Shown here in pieces: positions 51,201-63,829 of a DNA stretch of 64,000 bases (its first letter is position 1; each line of letters opens with the position of its first letter). The stretch covers positions 21,364,461-21,428,460 of the forward strand of contig NC_052481.1 of NCBI RefSeq assembly GCF_009730915.1, read 5' to 3'. A program made the translations under genes and the position numbers. The notes beneath the pieces are model-generated. The model did not search any database. It was not told where the DNA came from and was given only the letters and a program-made list of their open reading frames with translations. Source of the stretch: Dioscorea cayenensis subsp. rotundata (lineage: Eukaryota; Streptophyta; Magnoliopsida; Dioscoreales; Dioscoreaceae).

Positions 51201-53064
51201 TGAAGTAGCTTTCCTCATGAAACTCCCCATTTGATCACTTAATCTTGCAAAGAACATTTCAACTTATTATTATGCACTTGTGGACTATATTTTATGTTTG
51301 TTTGACTACTCTAATCATATGCAATTTGTCAAGCAGGTGGCTGCAAAGGTCATAGGAGAGGTTCAAGCCCTAATTATCTTTCCGATTCTACCATATGCTA
51401 TTCTTGCAATCTTCTATATGTTCTGGTTATCTGCTGCACTCCATCTTTTCAGTTCTGGTCAGATAAGCCGAAATGATTGTAATGCCAATTGCTGCTCATT
51501 TGACCTCAAGGCCAACAAGGTTAACTGTGATAATTGCTGTGGTTATAGCATTCACTACACTCCACATATTGCAGCTGCCATTCTTTTTCACCTGTTTGGA
51601 TGTTACTGGGCCACACAGTTCATAATTGCAAGTTCATCAACTGTCATTGCTGGATCAGTTGCATCCTATTACTGGGCTCGTGGCGAGATATCGGTAAGTT
51701 ACTCGTGTTTGTTTGATTATCCATAAGTAAATCTCACCTGTATCCAAGTTCACTACTTAAGGAATCCTATTTCTATATATTTGAAAGCTTGTACTGTTTT
51801 ACTTGATGTATAATTTTGTTTCTGGCCTACATAAAGTAAGAAAAAATTTCCAGTTAAATCATTAGCTAATTTGTTATCAATACAACAGGAGATTCCATTT
51901 CTCCCAGTGTTTTCTTCACTGAAGCGGCTCATGCGCTACAGCCTTGGCTCCGTCGCTCTTGGTTCACTGGTTGTATCCATTGTTGAGTCTGTGCGGTTTA
52001 TACTTGAGTCAATCCGCCGTAGGCTGAAGCATACTGATACCACAAATCTTAGCCGTATAGGGAAAATGTCATCCTTTTCATCGAATTGCTGTCTTGGGTG
52101 CATTGATTGGACCATCAGGTCTGTGAACCGGAATGCTTATATCATGGTAAGTCCAGTGTTTATTTCTGCAGTCTGCTGCTTTTGAGAAATTCAACAAATC
52201 ACGATTTCTTTTTGTTCATGATAAGCATGCTACTTGCTGTTTCACCCACACTATTTATTTGGAGTTTTGGTACTTTGATTCTTTCGTGCAACCATAAACC
52301 ACTTGGTTTTATGTTTGTGATTTGTCTTTGAATTTATTGATATTATCAACTTCTTCAATGTTTTTCTTACCCAGATTGCTATCACTGGCAAAAGCTTTTG
52401 CAAAGCATCCGCAATTGCTACAGGGTTTGATCATGAATAACATTTTACGAATTGGCAAAGTAAACGTGATTGGAGATGTCATTCTCTTTCTTGGAAAGTT
52501 GTGTGTTAGCCTCTTCTGTGCAGTGTTTGCATTTCTCATGTTGGACACCCACAAGTACAAATCTGCCCATAACAAGATTTCCTCACCTCTATTCCCTGTT
52601 CTGGTAAGCATTTCTTGTTCTCGGCTCAATTGACGATCTTATTACTGTCAATGATCAAACAAGGAATAAACTACTCATGGTTTGATGTTAGCTATGTTAG
52701 GACTTAGGATTGCCCCAAAAGAAACTAACACTTTGAAGGCACACCAAAAACAATTGCGAGGACTATAGTATCACCAAAAACAATAGCGAGGACATTAGTA
52801 TCGCCTATGTTATGATACAACTATACAAGATAGTGACATTGGGATGTTTCAATGATAATATTTTGTCAGGTGTGCTGGGGACTTGGTTACATTGTTGCAA
52901 CCCTGTTCTTCGCCGTGGTGGAGATGGCGATTGACACCATCATCCTCTCATTCTGTCAAGACGCCGAAGAACATCAAGGGAACGCACAATACGCGCCTCC
53001 TCTCCTCATGGAGACGCTCGACAGCCAAGGAGAGATGCAAAGAATCACTCAAGGATCATCTTAG
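48258..53064 (+). CDS. CTL1: Choline transporter-like protein (CTL1/CHER1 type), 10 exons, one-base insertion in exon 9
   Basis: A multi-pass membrane protein of the SLC44/CTL family. The Arabidopsis member CHER1 works in choline transport, sieve-plate and vesicle traffic functions. Exons are 48258–48451, 49241–49599, 50007–50152, 50392–50575, 50810–50883, 50963–51076, 51337–51693, 51889–52146, 52375–52603 and 52870–53064. An N-terminal cytosolic segment precedes a first membrane helix (FLVIFIAFWVAMIV). A large Cys-rich outside loop follows, then clustered helices with HYTPHIAAAILFHLFGCYW, SVALGSLVVSIVESVRFILE, SVNRNAYIMIAITGKSFC and RIGKVNVIGDVILFLGK. Exon 9 has one extra base in GGGTTT (52423–52428). 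Removing it makes the exons sum to 2109 nt, or 702 aa. Exon 6 uses the acceptor CATGCAG just before GAACTAAAT. Confidence 0.92.
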
Positions 53065-53865
53065 GCGCATTCATGGATTCCTCGTTCAATGCCGAAGATA
53101 ACACAATGAGGCATTCTCAACTCCCTCTAGTAGTCCAGTTTTGTTATACAAGTTTCTCATAGTTTGTGTGATCAAAGTTATCAAATCCAAAGTTGGAATG
53201 AATTCAAAGTTTTCTATGTATGTGAAGCCATTTCACTCCATGTATTTTTCTTATATATTCACAGCTCTTGTGCTGTTTTGCTCCATGTTTAATCTTGTTA
53301 ATTAAATATAAAGGAAAACTATGAACCTCAGTTTAAAGAATTTAAAAGTTTCTCCATGAGATGTTACACATATGTAATGCCATCACAGAGACATAAAAAT
53401 TTATGAAAAAAAAAAAGAAAAAAGAATGGATCATCCTCTGAGATTCCTAACCTTGTACCAACCCCTCTTGCATGTAGCTCCAACCACCCTCATTCCATTC
53501 CTAATGAGCAGCTTCCATTCCATAGCCTTCACCTTCAACTGCTTCTCAAAGTCTGCCATTCTTTTTCAAAGCTTTCTTCTCTCAGCTTCTTATTCTCTTC
53601 TTTTTCTTCTTCTTCTTCTCTAATTCCATCTATTAATTATGGCATAAATATATTTATATAGAATGCATTCCGATGTTTATGGAAACTGTGTTGGACTTGA
53701 ATCATGATTAGCTGTGAATTATTATCTTAATGGCAAATGACTAATTAATACACACCTTTTATTTTTCCTATTTTTATAAAACAGGTTCACTTTAATTAGA
53801 AATACAACTCATGACAGTTAATAACTTCAACATTTTCTTTTTACTAAGATCATATATATATATAT

Positions 53866-53951
53866 ATAAAGCTAAGGAAGATGCCGGTTGGTTTCAGATT
53901 AAGGTGGTATAAAGCTAAGGAAGATGCCGGTTGGTTTCAGATTAAGATGGT
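53866..53951. repeat. 43-bp tandem duplication, two copies
   Basis: The unit ATAAAGCTAAGG...TTTCAGATTAAGGTGGT occurs at 53866–53908 and again at 53909–53951 with one mismatch (AAGATGGT). It is embedded between TA tracts. The near identity points to a recent event. Confidence 0.9.
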
Positions 53952-54825
53952 ATATATATATATTCATCAAAGTTTCAGTGTTTTTATCTCGAGGAAAGTA
54001 AGTGGTTTTTTTAGTGGCTAGGTTCTAAGAAAAATAAGGGTATACATAAGTTTAGACGAAGCAAATGGGAGCGGGACTTGATCACACATGAGTAACATGA
54101 GTATTGGGATTATCCGTATACAACTACTATTCATACTCCAGAAATGTTTTCACACATTCGAACCCTCACCAAAAATTTTAATGGAGACTGACTGCATAAT
54201 AAATCACTTGGTAGTTGGTAAAACAGGTAAGTGGTTGCTTGACCACAAATGTCTAGTGCTAACTCCGAGTTATCAGATATTGACATTGATTTGTCCTCCG
54301 CCATTCTCCATTTTATTAATTTGCATGACATATATGAATATCATATTATTAAAAAAATGAAAAATAAGAATTTATATCTCTTACACTTGCAAAGAAAAGA
54401 GTGCAAGTAGTTGCATAAAAAAGAATGAAAGCAAAAGCTCCGGTGAGATCCTTGATTAATTGATCATTAACCTTGTACATCTTACAACCAACCTAACTTT
54501 CATTTTTCATGCTTGTTTAGTCCATAATATTTACTAAGTTCACTGACGTTATCTAACTTTGAACACACAAAAGTACAAAACATGTTCTCCACCAATATAT
54601 CTGCTAAAAATAAATTTACAATTAAATAAACAAATAATTATTATATTTAATTAATAGAGTTCTTTGATATGTATATGGGTACGTACCTTGGGAAAATTTT
54701 TCTTATTTATTTATTTATTTATTTGGTTGCAAAGAATGAGAGAGTTAGAAATGAAATGAGCTACTAATTAATGATGGGATAAATTTTATGAAGAAGGTGG
54801 CATAAGAGTGATGGAGAAGTCTCGC

Positions 54826-54892
54826 ACGTGTGTATCGCGTGAGATGATGGGTGGGATTTCTCATGCCTTCTTTACACGTGCCATACACGTGC
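54826..54892. promoter_or_regulatory. Isolated cluster of three G-boxes
   Basis: CACGTG occurs at 54826–54831, 54876–54881 and 54887–54892. No gene on either strand has a recognisable start nearby: CTL1 ends 1.8 kb to the left and MLO ends 0.5 kb to the right. It may serve an unseen transcript or a distant gene, or be chance. Confidence 0.4.
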
Positions 54893-55434
54893 TAACAATC
54901 GGTTTCGGCCTTGTCATTCTAGAAGCAGTGCCTCAAGATTCGTGCACAAATCTTCGTGTATATATTTCTAACATAACTTGAAACCTTTGAAATTTTAGGA
55001 GGTGAAGTGAGCTTACCAAATGGTCTAGCTTGTTCAACAGAATTGGATTTCTATGTTTTTTTTTAATAAAAAATTATAAATAAATTTTTTTTTAGAATTA
55101 TAGACAAGCTACACATAAAATTCAAACCTAACCATAAAAAAATTATAAATAAATGCTTTTAAAATTATAAACAAATCACTGATAGAATTCAAACAATGAG
55201 CATTTGAGTGGGAGAAGAATTAAGTACTTTATGAAACATAAATTTAAAAAATAAATAAATAAAAGGAAAAAAAAAGAAACTAACACATCATTCAAGCTCT
55301 AATCATTCCACATATTCACATATATTCGATTAATTTGGCCAAATACAAAGAGGAAAAAAAACATCATCACATAACATGCATTGCAAAACTAAAAACTAAT
55401 TAGCAACCTATTCCATGCAGTATAATTTTCATGT

Positions 55435-58400
55435 TCATGATCTCCAAACCGGCATTGAAGCTGATCTTGAAATGCCATTTCCCCGGGAATCCGATAAAGA
55501 CGGCGAAGTTGGGACCGAGAACGAGCAATGCAGAAGTGGCGTGTTCGAATTAGTACTATAGATTGTACTCTCATCAGCAGCAGGTGAATGCTGATCATTG
55601 TCAGCAGAGCCAATGCTTGCATTTGGCTGTAGTTCAATTTGTATGAATGAATGATTATAGTGATCATCAAGCAATTGCTCATCCTCTTCAATTGAGCAAA
55701 CTGTGCTTGTTTCGGTTCGTATCGTTGATTCATCTACTGATCGACGGTGTCTCCTTCTCTTCTTCGCGGCCTTTCCCCATCCATGTATTGTCTCTCTAAT
55801 CCTTTGCGGAATCAATGCTGCTTTGTAGTTTGATCCCATCTATTTGTTATAAAATATAATTATAAGCAAACTACATCATAAAAAAATACGACGAAAACTA
55901 AGATAAGTTACCTGAGTTACTAACGCATAGAGAGGCAATGTGCTGTAGCTACAAAGGAACTGTCCTGCAAACCTGAAGATTTTTCATCGGTATGTTCACT
56001 GAGTAGGATTCGAAGATAATAAAGTCTAGGAATTGAATTGCATTGCATTGAATTTGTGTATACCCCAAAATAAGCCGAATATATACGAGTAAATGGTTTC
56101 TGATATAGCAAGAGTCGTATCCAAATTGCCACTGAAGAAGCAGAGTCAGTAGAATAACAAGTGCAATGGTTTTTAAATTGAGGTAGAGAGAGTACCCAAA
56201 ACCAGAAGAATGAGGCCAGCTCGAATGAGTTCTGCGAAAATGAATGCAACATCAAGAGATGAGGACAAGAGAAATAACAGTAATTTCAAGGAAGAATTAC
56301 TGACCTGAAAAAGAATGAAGTGGATTAAATTCAGTAAGAGTTCGGGTTTCTTGAACCAGAAGAGGTCGTCTCGTGGCTTTAATCTTCCTCCATTCAGAAG
56401 TCCGCTAATGCCTGCACTTTCCAGAGCAAGAGTGGCAATTACATGCTGCAGTTTTGCACCGACCAGTAGAACAAGCTGCAAACATCGCATTGAAAAAGAA
56501 GTGTGACTAGTTACTTTAATCAATGAATTTGAAGATTTCGAAGAATTAGTAAGTTGGTTCTTACAGTAATAGGAATTATCGCTATCCAGAAATAGAGATT
56601 AGATCCTGAAACACAAAGGTATCTGATTACATATTGCAAAATGCTAATTTTGATTTTTAATGTACTTGTCTTTGAAATTATATTACCATTTATGTTGAAC
56701 AACATGAAGCCAATGACGAAACCCCACAATGGTGCGCTGCGATGAAGATATAAAACAAAAACAAGCATGTTAGTTGGCATTTCTTGCAGCCAGTATTACG
56801 GCATTCAAATGACATCAAAACTTGAAATTTATACATTTATGAAATTAAGATTGGAAATGCTTATGCCGAGTTGATTGAGAAGAGACATGCTTTTGCGGAA
56901 GGTGAAATCGAAGCATCACAAACAATTCATCAAAAAGTTCGTGATGTTGAAAAATTGATTACCTAACACCCACAATCTTCTTGAACTCTTCTTCCATAGA
57001 ACGTATCATATAGCTATGGAAATCATATCTCGAAGTTAAATTGTGATTCTGCACAAATAAAAAAGAGAAAAAAAAAAAACAGAGGCAAACTGTAACATTA
57101 ACTGTGTATTAGATTTCATTAGAGATGATGAATTCATCTTCATAGAATGGTAATTAGCAGCAATAAAGCATGATTTGTAACTCTATCAAGACAAAGTGAC
57201 AAAAATATATAAATAAAAAGCCACCGCCTTTGGAGTAGTTATGAAAATGCTACCATTATAAAGCCTCTTCGAAGAGTAAGGTAGTCTGCTCGAGCAACTG
57301 ACCGTCCAAACTGACGGAAAAAACATATCTGCACAACATGTCATATAATCAATTGAAAATTTGACCAATATTTCCTTACAATTCGTGTTAAATAAAATGC
57401 AATCTCATTCTAGAAATGGTTGAACAAACATTCACCTACCACCCAAACAACAATACCATTCCGACTCCAAGAATGCGGGGCGTGAAACTTCACGAATGTT
57501 GATTGCCGTCTCATTGTCAATGCTCTGGTGGTAATATCTATTAAAAATCAAGTTAGAGCAACGAAAGAGCTACTGAAAAGAAAATACGAAAACTTCAGCC
57601 TGAACATGCAAAATTATAACATTAATGAAATCACCATCAGGAATGATTAAGCTGGCATAGATCAAATAAACCACACATTAACCAATACAAGGCTAATCAA
57701 TTACCACAATAAGCATCAAATTGATCCTTTTGAGCCTCATCTTCCCATGATCTCCAAGTATGGATCTGCCATGATTTATTCAAAAGAAAAACAATAAGAA
57801 TAATGTAATTACATAATCATGATCGAATAAAAATGCGGTCTTACAAAGTCGATACACAAAACAAACCTTTACGATAGCCAGCAACATAGTAAGGCAACTG
57901 TATGATACATGGGTTATTGCCATAACAAATATAAAACGGTGAAGCTGTTCCAAACCCTCATATGAAACAAATGGTTCATAGCCCTGCACCGTTCGAGCAA
58001 ATGATCATTGTCACTAAAGTAAGAAGTCGAACTAAAAAATGATCAGCAAAATAAAAACAGATATATACACATGCCTCAGTGCAAGTTCCATGAGTTGATT
58101 CACTCAATAACCTCTTCATCGAATGCCGAAACAAATACTCCATGAGTTGCTTGCGCTCCGGAGGTGAGCCACTATCAGATTCTACAGAATCATCGACCTC
58201 CGATCGAGTGCATGGGGAAAAATTACTATTATAAAACTTCGAATCGATGCAGATACTGGATATAGTTCTTGAGGTGGCAGTCAGAAGCAGTGATATAAAG
58301 CCTAGCAACATTAATTCTACAACAAAAAGAAGTACCACAGCAAATCATTCACCAATCAAGAACACAATAATTTGAACAAAAGGATTTTTTTCAACACAAA

Positions 58401-58700
58401 CACACCTTCTTTCATTTTCTCCACTGCTTCAAAGAGTGGATTCCTATGTGTCTTCTTCAACCACTATATATCAAAAAACCAATATCAAAAGATTTGAAGA
58501 TTTTTTCAAACAACACCAAACCACATGATTTTTTCTTGGCAATAAAGAGCAAAGCAGATCAAGTAAACACTTACAGAGCTGAGACGATGAATTGATCTCT
58601 CGACGAGCAAAGAGACAAAGACGAAGATGGTGAGGACTGTGGCCACAGACCAAGTAGGGGTCAGTGCCAGTGACCTCATTTCTTCTGGTTTTCCAGACAT
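55435..58700 (-). CDS. MLO: MLO family seven-transmembrane protein, 15 exons
   Basis: A plasma-membrane seven-helix protein with a C-terminal calmodulin-binding region, of the plant MLO family. Closest in wording to the MLO4/MLO11 clade, whose members affect root growth and touch responses (from memory). Exons are 58575–58700, 58406–58463, 58075–58316, 57867–57983, 57705–57765, 57440–57537, 57254–57328, 56963–57048, 56687–56736, 56565–56605, 56305–56475, 56196–56231, 56064–56131, 55912–55972 and 55435–55839. They sum to 1695 nt, or 564 aa, with no frame break. Motifs seen are [85 protein letters not shown] and [14 protein letters not shown]. Intron 3 starts with GC, not GT (GAG|GCATG at 58074–58073). 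A basic KKRRRHRRS stretch fits calmodulin binding. Confidence 0.94.
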
Positions 58701-58873
58701 TATTATCTTCCACCTCTAAAGCCTTGAACCTCTTCTCCACCATAAAAACCATAAAACCACAACAGCAGCAGCAACAACAACAACAACCACCCCAAATTCC
58801 AAACTTCAAACTTCTCCACTGAAAACCAAGAACCCCAAATCCAAATACAACCCCCCAAAAAATAACACAACTT

Positions 58874-58917
58874 TCTTCTTCTTCTTCTTCTTCTTCTTCT
58901 TCTTCTTCTTCTTCTTC
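58874..58917. repeat. (CTT)n microsatellite, (GAA)n in the MLO sense strand
   Basis: About fourteen CTT units, located 175–215 bases upstream of the MLO start codon and probably in its 5' leader or core promoter. Confidence 0.9.
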
Positions 58918-61900
58918 AGTGGCCAGTGAAAAGAACTCCAATAGATCTGTGACCCAAAACACATGTCAAAACAAAAAAATGACATCAGTAGTCAATAGGA
59001 GTCAAAGGTCTCACCTTGCACACTCAAAGAAAACCAAAATCATAGCCAAAGATCTGCTAAGAAACCAAAACATCCTGAGAAACAGTACATTCTAGAATCT
59101 CCACACCAAGTCAAGCTCCAACTCAATGCAAGCAACCACTCCAGTTGTACTACAACAAGAATTAATAAAGGAGGGATCTTGGAAAGCTGATTCAGTTATT
59201 GGCGGGGGAAAAGTTCAATGCCCACTACAACTCAAACAAATTACTGCCAAAAAGTATATATATATATAAAAAAATTGCTTTTTTTTCATTGGCATGGCTG
59301 GCTCATATGAAAACAAGAAAATTACTGGAAAATGGAAGAAAATGAAGATCGGAAAAAGACGTTTCTTTGATTATTTTGATATAAAAATGGGAAAAAAAAA
59401 AACAAAATGAAGAAGTGGGACAAAGGAAAAGGGTTGGGCACTGGGATCAACGTAAGCCATGTGCATTCACGATACTTGGGTAGGTGATGGACGGGGATTG
59501 ATTCTCATCAATGTTGATAATCAAGAGCACATGACCAAAGTTTTCATTTTTTTTTTTCCCTTCATTAATTTTCCACAAGTTATGGATATAAATCTTGAAT
59601 TTTTGTCTCTTGTCTCTTGGCTTTGTTCTTGGGAGCTTGTCATGTTGTTTCAATCTATTCAGTTATAAAAGAAAAAATATATTATTATATTTTAAAAAAC
59701 ATAGAATAACTTGGGGAAAATAGTAAATTAAAAAAATATATATATATATTTACCAATTATAATCCATTGTTTGGTCCTTGTATAAAAAAAGTATTTGTGT
59801 TTTTGCTGAAAAGACCGATCGATGCAGGTGTTATGAAGTTTGTGTTTGCACTCCTTACATTACGCGGTAGTCTGGCCACGTAATTTATCTATATTTATTA
59901 AAAAAAATAATTAATTTTAAATCAATGATTGGTTGTATAAAAAGATAAATATTGTAATAATATTTTTATGAAGTGGGTCTTCATATGATTGGCTTCAAAT
60001 TGATAGATTGTTTCATAAAATTAATAAAAAAAATATTAAAATTTTATTTATAGCTTGATTTTTGCATAGAACAATAAAGAGTATACATTATATAATATTT
60101 TTAAATAAATAAATTATTATTCATATGATGATGATAATAATAATATGTAATACAAGGAATTAATTAATGACATTTGTTGCCGTTACATTTGAAATTTTGA
60201 AGTCAAATAGAAAGAAACGAAAGTTATTAGCTGGAACACACAGTGATAAATTTAAGAGAGGAGAAATTAATAAGAAAAGGTCACTTTCTTTGAATCTAAT
60301 GGCATCAGTTGGGTCCAAATGAAGACCACCGAATTCTCTAAATTGTCTCATTTACTCTAACTCATTAGCAATTTTTTAAGCTAAAAAATATAATAATTTT
60401 TTTTATTATATATACAAATATATATATATATATATTTTTAAATATTTGACATTATGTGTGCTTTATTTGGAAGCTTAACATAGAGAGACACAGACACACA
60501 CTTGCGGTTTGGGTTATATATCGGTAATTTTTTTTATGTAAATCACTGAATTTTAGTCAAATATTATTTTAATCATTGAATTTTGATTTGTTTCGAAATA
60601 CTCACTAAAGTTACTAATCATTTCATTAGCAGGTCACTCGATGGATTAACATCTTCATTATCTGATATGGAGGCCTCCACCTGTGCGCTGACTGGGTTTT
60701 TTCCAGCCTCCACATCAGCTAATGAAAGGTGTTAATCCATTAGGTGACCTAATGATGAAATGATTAGTAATTTTAGTGAGTATTTTGAAACAAATTAAAA
60801 TTCAGTAATCAAAATGATATTTGACCAAAGTTCAGTGATTTACCAAAAAAAATTAACCCTATATATCCCGAAATTCAATCAAATAATAGCATCATCAGTT
60901 GTAGTTTCGTGTTAACTTATCTAGATAATAATAAAAATCGATCACATGTTTTATTTTATAGACATTTGCAACACTAAATATATATATAAAAAAATCAAAT
61001 TAGAGAACTTTTTCTCTATAAACAAACAAAATCTTGATTTTCTTAGGTCGATTACTACTAATCCTATTGAAAAGGACTAGACTCAATTTTGGACCCAATG
61101 AAGGCTATTACTAATTTATGCTTCTCCAGTGCCATGGACGATTATTTTTGGCATGCCATTTTTATCCTCTGCTTGAGTTATATCTATTTTGTCAAGTCCC
61201 ACCTTCATCAATATTGGTGGGATTTTGAGGTATTATATCATATTTTAATTCAGATTCCATGTTGTATATTTGTTTATTTATCTGTAACATCTTCAAATTT
61301 ATTTAATAAAATTATAGTGTATATATATAAAATAAATAAATGAAATTTTATTAAAATTTCTATGAGTTATATATTTAATATTTAGACTATTTTTTTATAT
61401 ACATTTTAAATTTTAGTCATTTAACAAATAATTTACAAGGGTTTTTTTTAAAAAAATATAAAATGCATAAACCATGTGCATTCATTTAAAAAAAAAAAAA
61501 ACGGATAAGCTTTCAGTAACAAGTTTTTAGGAACTACTTTAAATCAGGATTATGAATGTAAGGCTTTCTATACATGATAATTTATGTTTAGAAGAGTCCA
61601 TCAATTATTAGAGTACTAAATCTTTCTCTATGAGACAAGCCTTGTCATGATTAGGACCAAAATTAAAGAAGAGAAGTATAATTTAATTTTGCAAGGTGAT
61701 CGAATGCAACTTGAACTCTCAACTCAATAATAGAAGCATGTTTTTTTTATAGATATAAAAAGAGTGATCATATTATATATTTGTCTCAAAAGGACATACC
61801 ATGTGTTACTAGGGACACCCTTAGGGCCCTTACCCACCATTAGAAAGCACTTCTATGGCTATAAGGACAATGCTTCATTTCTAGTAAGTTAACAACAATT

Positions 61901-63829
61901 CAAAACTTGGTAAATGTCATGCTTCTTGAAAATAACAATCTTACCAATCACTAAATTCATCATTTATTTCATTTTTTATGTGATTAAATAAAATCTATTT
62001 TTGATTGATGTATATAATGTTATTTTACGATATTCAATATGATTAGTTTATTTTTTTTAATTTATATTCATCTATGTAGATAGATGATAACACCCATTGA
62101 AAAAAAAGGAAAAAGAAAATTTAAAATGTAAAAAAAAAATCATATTATTTTTTTAAAAATTTATAAAATCAAACATATACATACAAACATGATGAATCAT
62201 GTTTAATTAATTGATCAAATTTTTATTTTCAAAATAGTGAAAATTAGCGATTAACATAAGCTGATATAAATATGGTAAATCATACTTATTTCGGAAAAGC
62301 ATACATATGGACTATGTTTTTAAAAAAATAAATAAATTTTCATGTTTTCAATAATGATTGTTTGAGCAAATATAAATTTATATTCGGCATAAATTTTTCT
62401 TGTTTTTAAATATTCAAATACATCAAATTAATTCAAGAAAATTATATTACCCCGTGGGAAATTTTCAATTTTTCCTTATTATAAATTGGATCATATGGTT
62501 TTGTTCTATAAAAGGCTTATTTAAATCCAACTTTTACATATAAAGGTAGGTTTTTTTTTCATTTGATGCAGAACTATTTAATTTATTTTTCCATACCCAA
62601 TGCTAAACTTAATCAATACTTAAGGGTAAATAGCACATTCATATATATATATATATATATTTGTAAATATATTTCAATCAATATATATCATATTTATGTC
62701 TAATCCTTGTTAAACTTAAAATATTTACTCATACATTGGTATGGTCAAATTTTGTTTTGAAAATTGTAAAAAGGAAATTCACCATTCTCTTGACATTTTT
62801 TTGGATATGGAAATAAATGAGAATTAGATTAAATCTCAAATTCTCTTAGAATAATTAAGGAATAAAAACTTGTCCTTTATAAAAGCTTTTCACCCCTGAT
62901 CGAGATATTAAAGTTATACATCTTAAAAAAAATTTAAAAATAATAATAGCGTAGTATTATTGGTCTTAAACATTTATTATCATATATAGTTTCGACATCA
63001 TTTTTGCCATTTTATAATATATACACACATACATGTATAGATACATACATATATATCACACACACACAAACACATTGATATTTACATCTAGATCTTAATA
63101 TACATGCAATACATATATTGACTCATCACTTCCGGTATTTGGTGAGCTTTGAGGCCCAAAGGCCTTGTCGGGGAAAGAAGCCTGCTCTACAAAATCTTTA
63201 AGGGGATAAACGGTCCCCTTCCCATGAGGATATTGGAGAAAAAATTGGCATGTACAATAGTGCACTAGTTACCGGACTTAATGATTCCCTATAAATTTTA
63301 TATGTGGGCTGGGATAGACTAACACGCGGGAGAATGACTACATGCTTTGTAAATTATTCTCTCACTAAAGTTTCATCAATGCTAAATTTAACTATATTAT
63401 ATATATTGTGCGACTTTATTTATGTTCTTTGTCAATATATTAATTTGATGTTGTTATTATTATTGTTGTTGTTGATAAATAGGCGACAAGTGCCTTTGAT
63501 TTAAGAAAACTAATGATGCGAATAGGCGAGCTAAAGCCTTAATATAAATGTGCCTTTATTATCTGTATGTTTTGAGATTTGATCTTGAATCCTACCCAAA
63601 ATAAAAATACTATGTAAAGAATATAATACTCATAAGGGAAGAGTAGGTTAGCTCAGTTTTTATAATTCCTTCTATACTTTAGTTTTTACTCAGAAGAGAA
63701 AATAGTTTATAAATTTTATTTATAAAACCATGAGTGAAAACATAAAATACAATATTATCTTTTGAGCATACAAGCCTTGAGCACTCACTTTATTTTCATT
63801 ATATATATATAATTAAGATGATAAGTTAA
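58918..63829. other. AT-rich intergenic DNA with a foldback element
   Basis: It contains the MLO upstream region, the 336-bp inverted-repeat element (60523–60858), TA microsatellites and two less AT-rich patches (61800–61850 and 63120–63290) that I could not assign. No gene was recognised. Confidence 0.5.
60523..60858. mobile_element. Foldback MITE with about 150-bp inverted repeats (Mutator-like)
   Basis: The left arm (from GGTAATTTTTTTTATGTAAA at 60523 to about 60680) is the near reverse complement of the right arm (about 60700–60858, whose complement starts GGTTAATTTTTTTTGGTAAA). Both arms share ATCACTGAA, TGGTCAAATAT-like, ATACTCACTAAA, TTACTAATCATTTCAT and ATGGATTAACA. A GC-richer centre separates them. 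The flanks are TTATATATC (60514–60522) and CTATATATC (60859–60867), a 9-bp duplication with one mismatch, as left by Mutator-like transposases. There is no coding sequence. Confidence 0.8.

Larger units (their letters stand above)
53065..55434. other. Intergenic DNA between convergent CTL1 and MLO
   Basis: The left end is the CTL1 3' region. The rest is AT-rich with a 43-bp tandem duplication (53866–53951) and an isolated G-box cluster (54826–54892). No open frame here has protein-like character. Confidence 0.5.

Noticed and set aside
4575-52428. Programmed +1 frameshifting or RNA editing as the cause of the frame breaks
   Set aside because: The breaks occur in unrelated genes at sites without a shared slippery signal, and none of these families is known to need frameshifting.
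58471-58962. Frame extending upstream of MLO exon 1, with a Glu run and a Cys run
   Set aside because: It is in a different frame from MLO, and the runs come from the CTT and GCA microsatellites. The MLO start at 58700 gives the expected N-terminus.
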